Source: Sinorhizobium mexicanum (GTDB lineage Bacteria; Pseudomonadota; Alphaproteobacteria; Rhizobiales; Rhizobiaceae). From it: a stretch of 64,000 nucleotides of DNA. The translations under genes were made by a program, and so were the position numbers. The stretch is taken from the NCBI RefSeq assembly GCF_013488225.1, contig NZ_CP041238.1, positions 3,001,501 to 3,065,500 of the forward strand, in the 5' to 3' direction. The notes under the pieces were generated by a model. The model worked only from the letters and a program-made list of their open reading frames with translations. It had not been told where the DNA came from and searched no databases. Position 1 is the stretch's first letter. The number at the start of each line of letters is the position of its first letter. Positions 52,646-60,904 of this stretch are shown here, piece by piece.

Positions 52646-54073
52646 ATGGACACCCAACTCTTGATCGGATCGCGCTTCGAAGCCGGGACCGAGGTCGAGG
52701 AGCACATCCTGAACCCGAGGACGGGCGCCACGATCATCGATGTCGCGGAGGCTTCCCATGCGCAGCTCGACGTCGCCGTCGACGCGGCCGAGCGCGCCTT
52801 TGTCGCCTGGTCGCAGACGACGCCTGCCGAGCGCTCGAACTATCTCCTGAAAATCGCCGATGCGATCGAGAAAAACGCCGACGGTTTTGCCGCGCTGGAA
52901 GCGCTCAATTGCGGCAAGCCGATCAATGCGGTGAAGAACGATGAATTGCCGGCGATCATCGATTGCTGGCGCTTCTTCGCCGGTGCGGTCCGCAACCTGC
53001 ATGCACCGACTGCCGGCGAATATCTGCCGGGGCATACCTCGATGATCCGGCGCGACCCGATCGGCATCGTCGGCTCGATCGCACCCTGGAACTACCCGCT
53101 GATGATGATGGCCTGGAAGCTTGCGCCGGCCATCGCCGGCGGCAACACGGTGGTCTTCAAGCCTTCGGAACAGACGCCACTGACGGCGTTGAAGCTCGCC
53201 CGGCTGCTCGCGGAGATCCTGCCCGAAGGTGTCGTCAACGTCGTTACCGGCCGCGGCGAAACGGTCGGCAACACGCTCATCAACCATCCGAAGATCGCGA
53301 TGGTCTCGATCACCGGCGATATTGCGACCGGCAAGAAGGTGCTGGCCGCCGCCGCCAAGACGGTCAAGCGCACCCATCTCGAACTCGGCGGCAAGGCGCC
53401 GGTCATCGTCTATGATGACGCAGATCTGGAAGCTGTGGTGAACGGCATCCGGACTTTCGGCTATTACAATGCCGGCCAGGATTGCACCGCCGCCTGCCGC
53501 ATCTATGCCGAGGCCGGCATCTACGAGAAGCTCGTTGCCGATCTGACGTCCGCCGTCTCGACGATCCGCTACAACCTCGATGACGACACCGAAAACGAGA
53601 TCGGCCCGCTGATCTCCAAGCGCCAGCGCGACCGGGTCGCGAGCTTCGTCGAACGGGCGGCAGACCAGAAGCATATCGAAATCACCACCGGTGGCGCCGC
53701 GGGCAGTAAGGAAGGCTTCTTCTTCAAGCCGACCGTCGTCGCCGGCGCCACGCAGGAAGACGAGATCGTCCGTCGCGAAGTGTTCGGGCCGGTGGTTTCC
53801 GTCACCCGCTTCACCGCCAGCGATGATGCAGTCGCCTGGGCGAACGATAGCGATTACGGCCTCGCCTCTTCCGTCTGGACGAAGGACATCACCAAGGCGA
53901 TGCGGGCGGCGTCGCGCCTGCAATACGGCTGCACCTGGATCAACACGCATTTCATGCTGACCAACGAGATGCCGCATGGCGGCGTCAAGCAATCCGGCTA
54001 CGGCAAGGACATGTCCGTCTACGCGCTCGAGGACTACACCGCCGTTCGCCACATCATGATCAATCATGGCTAA
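52646..54073 (+). CDS. patD: Gamma-aminobutyraldehyde dehydrogenase (PatD-like)
   Basis: A 475-residue NAD-dependent aldehyde dehydrogenase. Catalytic residues: the Asn in IAPWNYPL (about 152), Glu in LELGGKAPV (about 250) and Cys in [11 protein letters not shown] (about 284). Blocks such as [16 protein letters not shown] and [14 protein letters not shown] are close to E. coli PatD, which oxidises 4-aminobutanal to GABA in putrescine breakdown. The related 4-trimethylaminobutyraldehyde, precursor of gamma-butyrobetaine, is an alternative substrate in this setting. It is preceded by AAAGGGAGA and lies 25 bp after the permease. Confidence 0.9.
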   Translation: MDTQLLIGSRFEAGTEVEEHILNPRTGATIIDVAEASHAQLDVAVDAAERAFVAWSQTTPAERSNYLLKIADAIEKNADGFAALEALNCGKPINAVKNDELPAIIDCWRFFAGAVRNLHAPTAGEYLPGHTSMIRRDPIGIVGSIAPWNYPLMMMAWKLAPAIAGGNTVVFKPSEQTPLTALKLARLLAEILPEGVVNVVTGRGETVGNTLINHPKIAMVSITGDIATGKKVLAAAAKTVKRTHLELGGKAPVIVYDDADLEAVVNGIRTFGYYNAGQDCTAACRIYAEAGIYEKLVADLTSAVSTIRYNLDDDTENEIGPLISKRQRDRVASFVERAADQKHIEITTGGAAGSKEGFFFKPTVVAGATQEDEIVRREVFGPVVSVTRFTASDDAVAWANDSDYGLASSVWTKDITKAMRAASRLQYGCTWINTHFMLTNEMPHGGVKQSGYGKDMSVYALEDYTAVRHIMINHG

Positions 54074-54088
54074 TGGGAGGATGCCATC

Positions 54089-54580
54089 ATGTACCGCCGT
54101 CAATTACTCGCCGCCGCTGGCGCGCTCGGCCTGAGTGCCCTTCTCTTTCCTCCGGCAGCCTTCGCCGCCGAGGCCGCCCCGGCAGTGGTCGCCGCTTATC
54201 TCGCGGCGTGGAACGCCCACGATTCGAGCAAGGCCGCGTCCTACTTCGCTGACGACGTCACCTATTACGACGCTTCCGTCGGCAAGCCCGTAAACGGCAA
54301 GGATGCAGCCAAGACCGGCGTTATCGACAATTTCCTGAATGCCGTTCCGGACGCCGTCTGGACCATGAAGGGCGATCCGATCGCGGCTGGCGACAAGGTG
54401 TCGTTCGAGTGGGAGTTTTCGGGCACGAATTCAGGCGCCTGGGGCGATGGCACTGCCGCCACCGGCAAGACGTTCAAGTTCACCGGAGCCTCCGTCTTCA
54501 CCGTCAAGGACGGCAAGATTTCCACCCAGAGCGACTATTACGACGCGCTCGGCTTCTATAAGCAGCTCGGCCTGATGTAG
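54089..54580 (+). CDS. Exported SnoaL-like (NTF2-fold) protein
   Basis: A 163-residue protein with a signal peptide (about 1-27; RRQLLAAAGALGLSALLFPP) and a SnoaL/ester-cyclase NTF2-like fold: VVAAYLAAWNAHDSSKAASY, FADDVTYYDASVGK, and the C-terminal KDGKISTQSDYYDALGFYKQ. It lies 15 bp after patD and before a strong terminator, so it is the last gene of the importer operon. Function unknown; a periplasmic small-molecule-binding role is possible. Confidence 0.82.
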   Translation: MYRRQLLAAAGALGLSALLFPPAAFAAEAAPAVVAAYLAAWNAHDSSKAASYFADDVTYYDASVGKPVNGKDAAKTGVIDNFLNAVPDAVWTMKGDPIAAGDKVSFEWEFSGTNSGAWGDGTAATGKTFKFTGASVFTVKDGKISTQSDYYDALGFYKQLGLM

Positions 54581-54630
54581 TCGCCACCTGGCGCACCCGC
54601 GCCGATACGCAATCACACAGGCATAATACG

Positions 54631-54667
54631 CCCTCCGGTTCGTCCAGATCGACCGGAGGGTTTTTTT
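54631..54667 (+). terminator. Rho-independent terminator
   Basis: CCCTCCGGT pairs with ACCGGAGGG (9 bp, 12-nt loop) and is followed directly by seven T. It ends the importer-patD-SnoaL operon. Confidence 0.95.
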
Positions 54668-54752
54668 ATGCGCCTTCCACCTCGTCCCGAACGCGGAAGC
54701 GCTCCGCGCCGCGCCGCGCAACTGTTGCAAATTTCCCACAAATTTAAAAACA

Positions 54753-54767
54753 TGACTCTTAGAGTCA
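54753..54767. promoter_or_regulatory. RirA iron-responsive operator (IRO box)
   Basis: TGACTCTTAGAGTCA fits the TGA-N9-TCA iron-responsive operator and is fully palindromic (ATGACTCT-T-AGAGTCAT). It lies 85 bp before the FoxA-like receptor start in AT-rich promoter DNA. This predicts repression of the receptor-fhuF-fhuP operon when iron is sufficient. Confidence 0.85.
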
Positions 54768-54851
54768 TAAAAAGCCTCTTGCGCGAACAGAAATCATGAG
54801 TGAATAGCTCATCTTATAAAATTTCGCTTACCGATCAGAAAGTTGCATCGC

Positions 54852-57044
54852 ATGCCCGCCACGAGAACCCTCCTTCTGCCGCTCATCCGCGCCGCCCTCG
54901 CCGGCACCACCGCCCTCGCGCTCGTCGCCACCGCGCAAGCCCAGGAAGCAAAGCAGGAAGACACGACGTCCAGCGGCGATTCGACTGCACTCGAAACCCT
55001 GGTCGTCAACGGCGGCAGCGGCGGCGTGATCACGGCGGAAGGTTATGTCGGCATCAGCAGCGCGACTGGCGCCAAGGTCGATACGCCCTTCCTGGAAACG
55101 CCGCAGTCGATCTCTACCGTTACTGAGCAGCAATTGAAGGACCGCAATCCGCAAACCCTCCTCGACGTGCTGGCCTACACTCCAGGTTCACGCGTAAACG
55201 CCTTCGGCTTCGATCCGCGATTTGACAGCTTTACGGTGCGCGGCTTCGACGTGACCTATACTGGTGTCTTCCGTGATAACCTGCGTCAGCCCGCTGCCAG
55301 TTCATCGGTATTCAAGAACGAGCCGTACGGGCTGGAAGGGGTCTCCATTTTGCGCGGCCCGTCATCCGCCCTCTATGGAGCATCGGGCGCCGGTGGGCTC
55401 TTCAATCTGATCACCAAGCGGCCGACCGAAGACCCCCTGCACGAACTGCAACTCCAATACGGCACCGACAACCGCTATCAGGGCCAGTTCGACTTCTCCG
55501 GCCCGGTCAACGAAACCGATCCTTTTTACTACCGCCTTACCGGGCTTCTGCGGGACTCCGACACCGAGCAGGTCAGCGTGCCGGACGACCGCGCCTATGT
55601 CGCGCCGGCATTCACCTGGAAACCCGATGAAGACACGCGCCTGACCGTTCTCGGCGAATATTCGCGTACCAAGACTGGAGGCACGGCCGCCTACTACAAT
55701 GACCCCTTGACCGGTGAAGTGACTGACATCTTCGCCGGCAATCCTGACTTCAACGACTCGGTGCAGAAGCAAGCCAGACTTGGCTACGAATTCGAACATA
55801 GACTGAACGATACATTTACCTTCCGCCAAAACGCGCGCATCTCTACGCTTAATACAGACACTGACTGGGCCTTCGCCTATGCTCCGAACGACAGCGATCC
55901 AACGCTGCTTGACAGTAGCGCAGGCACCTTCGATGAGCGGCTGACGGCCTTTGTCCTCGACAACCAGATGATGGCTGAGTTCGACACGGGCGCGCTCGAC
56001 CACACCCTCCTTGCGGGTATCGACTTTACGAAGCTCCGCTTCCGCTCGCTCGATGGCCGCGGCGTGTCGCCGCCGCTCGATACTAACAATCCGGAACAGG
56101 GACGTCCGGTAAGTTCAATCGATTTCAATACGCGTACCGTGCAAGATCAATGGCAGCTCGGCACCTATCTGCAAGACCAGATACGCTATGATGCCTGGAC
56201 CCTCACCGGCGGCATACGGCACGACTGGGTCTCAACCGACACCAGCATAACCGATCTTGCCACCGACACCTCAAGCCTGGTGTCACAGGACGACAAGGAA
56301 TTCTCTGGCCGCATCGGCCTGACCTACGAATTTGACTTCGGCCTAGCCCCCTATATCAGCTACTCGACCGCCTTCTCGCCCAACGCCGGGCTCAACCAGG
56401 AAACGAACCAGCCGTTCAAGCCGACCGAAAGCGAACAGGAAGAAATCGGCATCAAATATCTCCTGCCGAACAGCAACACGCTGATCACCGCCGCGCTGTT
56501 CAACATCGACCAAACCAACAGCCTGTATTACGAAGTCGTCAACTTACCGACCGGACCCGCGAACATCCAGGTCCAGCGCGGCAAGGTACGCTCTCGCGGC
56601 TTTGAGCTGGAGGCAAATACCAGCCTCGACAACGGCCTGTCGCTGGTAGCATCCTATACCTATACGGACGCAAAAATTCTCCAGGGCCCCGCGGATACGA
56701 TCGGCAACTACGTCTCGTCCGTGCCGCGCCACATGGCCTCTGTCTGGGCGTACTATACCTTGCCAGAGGAGGGTCCGGGATATGGTCTCGGATTTGGCGC
56801 GGGCGCACGCTTCCTAGGGTCCAGCTATGGCAACGACCAAAACACGACGCGCAACTCCTCTCGTGTCCTCTTCGACGCCGCTGCTCACTACGACTTTGCA
56901 GCCATCGACAAAAAGTATGAAGGTTTGCGTCTGCAGGTGAACGCCACCAACCTATTCGACCGTCGCGAACCGGTTTGCTCGGCAGGTTTCTGCTACCGCG
57001 ACCAAGGCCGCGCCGTCATCGGCTCTCTGCGCTACAACTGGTAG
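54852..57044 (+). CDS. foxA: TonB-dependent hydroxamate-siderophore receptor (FoxA-like)
   Basis: A 730-residue outer-membrane receptor: signal peptide (about 1-29, ...ALVATAQAQE), TonB-box-like LETLVVNGG (about 45), plug domain with ETPQSISTVTEQQLKDR and VSILRGPSSALYGASGAGG, then a barrel ending in GSLRYNW. The arrangement receptor-fhuF-fhuP behind an IRO box is the known S. meliloti ferrioxamine/hydroxamate uptake locus, from which the symbol is taken. The start is ATG 54852; a TTG at 54843 is possible. The fhuF gene follows after four bases. Confidence 0.88.
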   Translation: MPATRTLLLPLIRAALAGTTALALVATAQAQEAKQEDTTSSGDSTALETLVVNGGSGGVITAEGYVGISSATGAKVDTPFLETPQSISTVTEQQLKDRNPQTLLDVLAYTPGSRVNAFGFDPRFDSFTVRGFDVTYTGVFRDNLRQPAASSSVFKNEPYGLEGVSILRGPSSALYGASGAGGLFNLITKRPTEDPLHELQLQYGTDNRYQGQFDFSGPVNETDPFYYRLTGLLRDSDTEQVSVPDDRAYVAPAFTWKPDEDTRLTVLGEYSRTKTGGTAAYYNDPLTGEVTDIFAGNPDFNDSVQKQARLGYEFEHRLNDTFTFRQNARISTLNTDTDWAFAYAPNDSDPTLLDSSAGTFDERLTAFVLDNQMMAEFDTGALDHTLLAGIDFTKLRFRSLDGRGVSPPLDTNNPEQGRPVSSIDFNTRTVQDQWQLGTYLQDQIRYDAWTLTGGIRHDWVSTDTSITDLATDTSSLVSQDDKEFSGRIGLTYEFDFGLAPYISYSTAFSPNAGLNQETNQPFKPTESEQEEIGIKYLLPNSNTLITAALFNIDQTNSLYYEVVNLPTGPANIQVQRGKVRSRGFELEANTSLDNGLSLVASYTYTDAKILQGPADTIGNYVSSVPRHMASVWAYYTLPEEGPGYGLGFGAGARFLGSSYGNDQNTTRNSSRVLFDAAAHYDFAAIDKKYEGLRLQVNATNLFDRREPVCSAGFCYRDQGRAVIGSLRYNW

Positions 57045-57048
57045 AACC

Positions 57049-57804
57049 ATGGCGACTAGCGGGCATGAAAGCATGACGGAAGCCGGCAGGGCAAAGCTCC
57101 TGTCGGCGGCCTTTGTCGGTCCGCATGCCTGGTGCAACGAGAAGATGATGCTGGCGGAAGAGCTCTCCGACGGCGTCCCGCTGGCGACGTTCTTCGCCTC
57201 GGGCGCCTTCGAACGGGCGCTCTCGACCTATGCCGAGACTTCGAAAGGCAGCGACCGGCGTGCTGTCGCCTCCATGTGGTCGCTCTATTATTTCTCCTGC
57301 CTTACCATTCCCTATGTCGTCGCCCGAGTGCTGGATCACCAGGCGCTGCCCGTTGCATTTGACGAGATGACCGTGGCGCTTTCGGCCGATGGTCTCCCCC
57401 GCGCATTCGGCGTCACGACGCCCGGCGCCTGGCGGGAGGATGGCGAGCAGGAGATATTTTCCGTCCTCGCACCCCTGATGGAAGAGCATCTCGCCAAGGT
57501 CGTCGGTCATCTGAAGGCCGTCGGCGGGATTTCGCCCCGGCTCGCCTGGAACAATGCCGCCGTCTATATCGACTATGCGCTTCGCACGGCCGGGGTCGAA
57601 CCCTTGAGCGATCAGGCCGATGCCATGGTCGGCTGTCGTCTGATGCCGAACGGCGCGCCCAACCCCTTCTTCGATTGCCTGCGCCATGAGGAAGACGATG
57701 GGACAAGCGTCTGCCGTCGCAAGATCTGCTGCCTTCGATACCTGCTCCCCGGTATCCCGAGCTGCGGCAGTCTCTGCGCCCTTCCCAGCCAAAGGAAACA
57801 GTAA
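57049..57804 (+). CDS. fhuF: Ferric-siderophore reductase FhuF
   Basis: A 251-residue cytoplasmic [2Fe-2S] protein that releases iron from imported hydroxamate siderophores by reduction. The C-terminus carries the FhuF Cys cluster ICCLRYLLPGIPSCGSLC (Cys227, 228, 239, 243), preceded by VGCRLMPNGAPNPFFDC. The last Cys pair is spaced C-x3-C rather than the C-x2-C of E. coli FhuF. It lies in an operon between receptor and binding-protein genes; its stop is followed at once by the fhuP start. Confidence 0.9.
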   Translation: MATSGHESMTEAGRAKLLSAAFVGPHAWCNEKMMLAEELSDGVPLATFFASGAFERALSTYAETSKGSDRRAVASMWSLYYFSCLTIPYVVARVLDHQALPVAFDEMTVALSADGLPRAFGVTTPGAWREDGEQEIFSVLAPLMEEHLAKVVGHLKAVGGISPRLAWNNAAVYIDYALRTAGVEPLSDQADAMVGCRLMPNGAPNPFFDCLRHEEDDGTSVCRRKICCLRYLLPGIPSCGSLCALPSQRKQ

Positions 57805-58944
57805 TTGTCTCGTCCCAACGTCGGTCTTATGACCATCATCCGGGTCATCATGCTTCTGTCGATGACAGTGTTCTGCTTCGCCGCGCGTGCGGAGACCCAG
57901 TGGCCGATGACCATCACTGACGCCGTCGGCCGGCAAGTAACGATACCGGCTCCACCCAAGGCGGTTCTGCTCGGTAGCGGCTTCAACCTTGTCGCGCTCT
58001 CGCTCATCCATCCGGATCCCGTAAGCGTCCTCGCCGGCTGGTCGGGCGACATGAAGAACGACAACCCGGAAATCTACGGAAGCTTCGTCCGCAAGTTCCC
58101 GCGGCTCGCAGAAGTGCCGTTGATTGATGACGGCAGCGGAGCGGGCCTGTCGTTCGAGGCGCTACTGACGCTGAAGGCCGACCTCGCGATCCTCGCCAAC
58201 TGGCAGGCCGATACGGAACCGGGTAGGCGCGCGATCGAATATCTCGAGAGCGTGGGTGTGCCGGTGGTGGTGGTCGACTTCAACGGCGACCCCTTGAAGA
58301 ATACCGCCGGCAACATGCGGCTGCTTGGCAAGATCTTTGAGCGGGAGCACCAGGCCGAAGATTTCGCCCGCTTCTACGAAGAGCGCCTCGCTCGCATCCG
58401 CGAGCGGGTTGCGAAGCACCCTGAACCCGGACCGACCGTGCTCATGGAGGCGTTTCCCGGTGTAGCCGCCTGTTGCTGGGCCTATGGTGTAGGCGGCCTC
58501 GGCGAATTCATAAGCATCACCGGCAGCCGCAACATCGTCGAAGGAAAGCTGCCGCGTCCAGGCGGCATGGTCAACGCGGAAGCGGTCATGGCCGAAAATC
58601 CCGAGGTCTACATCGCCACGTCGTCACCGGGCGGAAAGTACAGCGGCTTCTCCATCGGCCCCGGCGTGAAGGCGGAAGACGCAGAGCGGACCCTGGCGGA
58701 AGCGGTCGGAACGCCGGTGATGACCAGCATCGCGGCGGTCCGCAACGGGCGCGTCCATGGCCTCTGGAATTTCTTCAATGCCGTGCCGCTGAACATCCTC
58801 GCGGCGGAAGCCTTCGCCTCCTGGCTGCGCCCGGACCTTTTTCCGGATGTCGATCCAGCGGCGAGCCTTGCCGAAATCAATACGCGCTTCGCAGCGGTTC
58901 CCTTCGAGGGCAGCTACTGGATCAGCGTGAAGAGCGGAAAATAG
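57805..58944 (+). CDS. fhuP: Periplasmic ferric-hydroxamate-binding protein FhuP
   Basis: A 379-residue (from TTG 57805) or 371-residue (from ATG 57829) class III (FhuD/BtuF-like) binding protein. A hydrophobic signal peptide runs to about ...VFCFAARA/ET. Then come ITDAVGRQVTIPAPPKAVLL, the typical entry to the fold, the long central helix region EREHQAEDFARFYEERLARI and VAENPEVYIATS-like blocks. The TTG is preferred because AAAGGAA lies seven bases before it. It delivers siderophore to an ABC permease not encoded in this window. Confidence 0.88.
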   Translation: MSRPNVGLMTIIRVIMLLSMTVFCFAARAETQWPMTITDAVGRQVTIPAPPKAVLLGSGFNLVALSLIHPDPVSVLAGWSGDMKNDNPEIYGSFVRKFPRLAEVPLIDDGSGAGLSFEALLTLKADLAILANWQADTEPGRRAIEYLESVGVPVVVVDFNGDPLKNTAGNMRLLGKIFEREHQAEDFARFYEERLARIRERVAKHPEPGPTVLMEAFPGVAACCWAYGVGGLGEFISITGSRNIVEGKLPRPGGMVNAEAVMAENPEVYIATSSPGGKYSGFSIGPGVKAEDAERTLAEAVGTPVMTSIAAVRNGRVHGLWNFFNAVPLNILAAEAFASWLRPDLFPDVDPAASLAEINTRFAAVPFEGSYWISVKSGK

Positions 58945-59038
58945 CACGGCCGGCGCATGGGAACGAGCGCGCGGCAACAGGTGCCAGCGCCTTGATTTCA
59001 AGCATCTTATTCCGATTCACCTTCCTCGGCGTGGATAG

Positions 59039-59064
59039 ACGCGACTGGTAATTGCCAGTCGCGT
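59039..59064. other. Stem-loop between fhuP and the small membrane protein gene
   Basis: ACGCGACTGG pairs with CCAGTCGCGT (10 bp, 6-nt loop). There is no U-tract; it may end the fhu transcript or form part of the next gene's leader. Confidence 0.5.
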
Positions 59065-59099
59065 TCGACCCCATATAAGGTTCCGCGAGGAGGAGCTTC

Positions 59100-59618
59100 A
59101 TGCTGTGGTTGATTGTCCTGCTGGTCGCCGTCGCGATCGTATATCTTGCGGCCCGATACAGCCGCTTTCGCAGCCAGGCCGAGCTGATCCTGTCAATTGC
59201 CGTCGCGCTCGGGCTGATCGTCGCCTTCGTGATCTGGTTGAGCGACCGCGGCAACCAGCAAGCGTCGGCGCCTGAGCCAACCCGCCCTGCCGGGCTCGCG
59301 GCCGCGGACGTTGCGCTCGAAGGCGTCACTTTCGAGCGCAACCAGTCCGAGCGGAGCTACCGCGTGCGCGGCACCGTTCACAACGGCTCCTCCCTGGCGC
59401 TCGAATATTTCCGGCTGACCGTCACGCTCGAAGATTGCCCCGGTCGAGCCTGCGAGCGGATCGGCGACGACACGGCGCTCATCCTCGTCCGCGTGCCGGG
59501 CGGCCAGAGCCGTCCCTTCGAGACGTTCCTTACGTTTCCGTTCCGGGATGGAGAACCGCCAACCGCGCCGAAATGGACCTACGAGGTGAGCCAAGTGCGG
59601 GGCGCGCCGACGCATTAG
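59100..59618 (+). CDS. Small membrane protein with a periplasmic beta-rich domain, unknown function
   Basis: A 172-residue protein with two hydrophobic helices (about 2-18 and 27-47) joined by a short basic loop, then a Pro-rich linker and a domain of about 100 residues (VALEGVTFERNQSERSYRVR, GTVHNGSSLALEYFRLTVTL). The domain resembles small beta-sandwich (FxLYD-like) modules and contains a likely disulfide in EDCPGRACE. A strong GAGGAGGAG site precedes ATG 59100. I do not recognise a function. Confidence 0.8.
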   Translation: MLWLIVLLVAVAIVYLAARYSRFRSQAELILSIAVALGLIVAFVIWLSDRGNQQASAPEPTRPAGLAAADVALEGVTFERNQSERSYRVRGTVHNGSSLALEYFRLTVTLEDCPGRACERIGDDTALILVRVPGGQSRPFETFLTFPFRDGEPPTAPKWTYEVSQVRGAPTH

Positions 59619-59669
59619 AGCAATTCCGGTTTTTCCGCCTGGAATTTCGTAGTTTCAAAGAGTTAGAGA
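59616..59669. repeat. Dispersed TAGAGCAATTCC repeat, short copy
   Basis: TAGAGCAATTCCGGTTTTTC...GGAATTTCGTAGTTTCAAAG is a shortened relative of the element at 40881-40980. It begins with the TAG stop of the upstream gene. Confidence 0.7.
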
Positions 59670-59707
59670 GCGGGAGCCACAGGCGCCCGCCCCGCCAGCC
59701 CTCGCAA

Positions 59708-60292
59708 TCACGCCGCCGCAGCGCCGCCGAGCGCCGCGAGCAGCTCGCCTGTCGTCACGACCGAAGCGAATTCCGCCCGCAGCGTCGCGATATGCGCGCG
59801 ATGGATATCCCGCGCAGAAATCACGCCACCCGCGCCGTCTGCCAGATCGAAACAATCGCAAGCATCCTCCACGAGGATCACGCGATATCCCATGTTGGCG
59901 CCGACCCGTACCGAGGTCGAAACACACATGTCCGTGGAGATGCCGAAGAGCACGACGGTATCGGCGCCGAGACGCCGGAGCCGCAAGTCGAGGTCGGTGC
60001 CGATAAAGGCGGCGTTCACGCTCTTTGTGACCAGCGGTTCCTCGCCCTTCGGCCCGAAACCCGGGCGGAATGCATTACCCGGCCGTTCCGGACGCAGCGT
60101 CGAGCCCTCCTCGACGCTGTCGTGCCGCACATGGATGATCGGCCGCTTGGCGGAACGCCATGCTGCGAGAAGCGCGAGCCCGTTTTCGTCCACGCGGTCA
60201 TTCCAGCGCGGCGGCCATGGCGCCGCATCAAAGGCCTGCTGCAAATCGATCGGTATCAGGACGGCATTATCGGGCAATTTCAAGCTGTTCAT
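59708..60292 (-). CDS. Isochorismatase-family cysteine hydrolase
   Basis: A 194-residue cysteine hydrolase of the isochorismatase/nicotinamidase fold. The catalytic triad is readable: Asp in LIPIDLQQAFD (about 13-23), Lys in VTKSVNAAFIGT (about 90) and Cys in GISTDMCVSTSVR (about 122). It is divergent from an Lrp-type regulator with a 60-bp gap, so the two probably form a regulator-target pair. The substrate is unknown; cyclic imides, carbamoyl compounds or nicotinamide are family options. Confidence 0.88.
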   Translation of the reverse strand: MNSLKLPDNAVLIPIDLQQAFDAAPWPPRWNDRVDENGLALLAAWRSAKRPIIHVRHDSVEEGSTLRPERPGNAFRPGFGPKGEEPLVTKSVNAAFIGTDLDLRLRRLGADTVVLFGISTDMCVSTSVRVGANMGYRVILVEDACDCFDLADGAGGVISARDIHRAHIATLRAEFASVVTTGELLAALGGAAAA

Positions 60293-60352
60293 GGATGAGG
60301 CTCCTTCGTTGTTCCTGAACGATAACTGCCCTATCGTCCGGTTTCACTGAGC

Positions 60353-60850
60353 ATGATGTTGCCCGGTCCGGACATTCGTCCGGCGAGACCGGCAGGGGAC
60401 GACGATTTGACCGAACTCGATGAAAAAGACCGGCTATTGATCGCCGCTTTGCGCCAGGATTCACGCCAGAGCCTCGTGGCGCTTGCCCGCCATGCCGGCC
60501 TTTCCCGAAGCGCCACGCATGAGCGGCTGCGGCGGCTCGAGACGAAGGGTGTCGTTGCCGGTTACACGATCCGCCTCGGTCAGGAGGACAGGTCGCCGGT
60601 CGTGCGCGCGCTCGTCGCGGTCGCCTTTCAGCCCGGCAAGAACTGCGACCATGTGGTGCCGCATCTTTCCGGCATGCCTCATGTTGTCAGTTGCTGGTCG
60701 CTCGCGGGCGCAACGGATCTGATGCTGCTCGTCGAGTGCGATTCCAACGGCGACCTCGACACGATCCGGCGGCGGATCGCCACGATCCCGGGTGTCGCCA
60801 CTGTTCAGACGCATGTGACGCTCAAGACGCACTTCGACCGCCGAACCTGA
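60353..60850 (+). CDS. Lrp/AsnC-family transcriptional regulator
   Basis: A 165-residue regulator: an N-terminal HTH (about 20-70; ELDEKDRLLIAALRQDSRQS, then LARHAGLSRSATHERLRRLE) and a C-terminal RAM ligand-binding domain (about 85-160; VVSCWSLAGATDLMLLVECD). ATG 60353 is used; the first 20 residues are an extension compared with usual Lrp proteins. It is divergent from the isochorismatase-like gene. Confidence 0.88.
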   Translation: MMLPGPDIRPARPAGDDDLTELDEKDRLLIAALRQDSRQSLVALARHAGLSRSATHERLRRLETKGVVAGYTIRLGQEDRSPVVRALVAVAFQPGKNCDHVVPHLSGMPHVVSCWSLAGATDLMLLVECDSNGDLDTIRRRIATIPGVATVQTHVTLKTHFDRRT

Positions 60851-60857
60851 ACGCGCG

Positions 60858-60892
60858 AGCGGTTCTGCCTCAAGCACGAAGGCGGAACCGCT
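60858..60892. terminator. Bidirectional terminator between convergent lrp-type and mttB-like genes
   Basis: AGCGGTTCTGCC pairs with GGCGGAACCGCT (12 bp with one G-U pair, 11-nt loop) and is followed by CTTGCATT, in a 54-bp convergent gap. Confidence 0.75.
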
Positions 60893-60904
60893 CTTGCATT
60901 GCCG

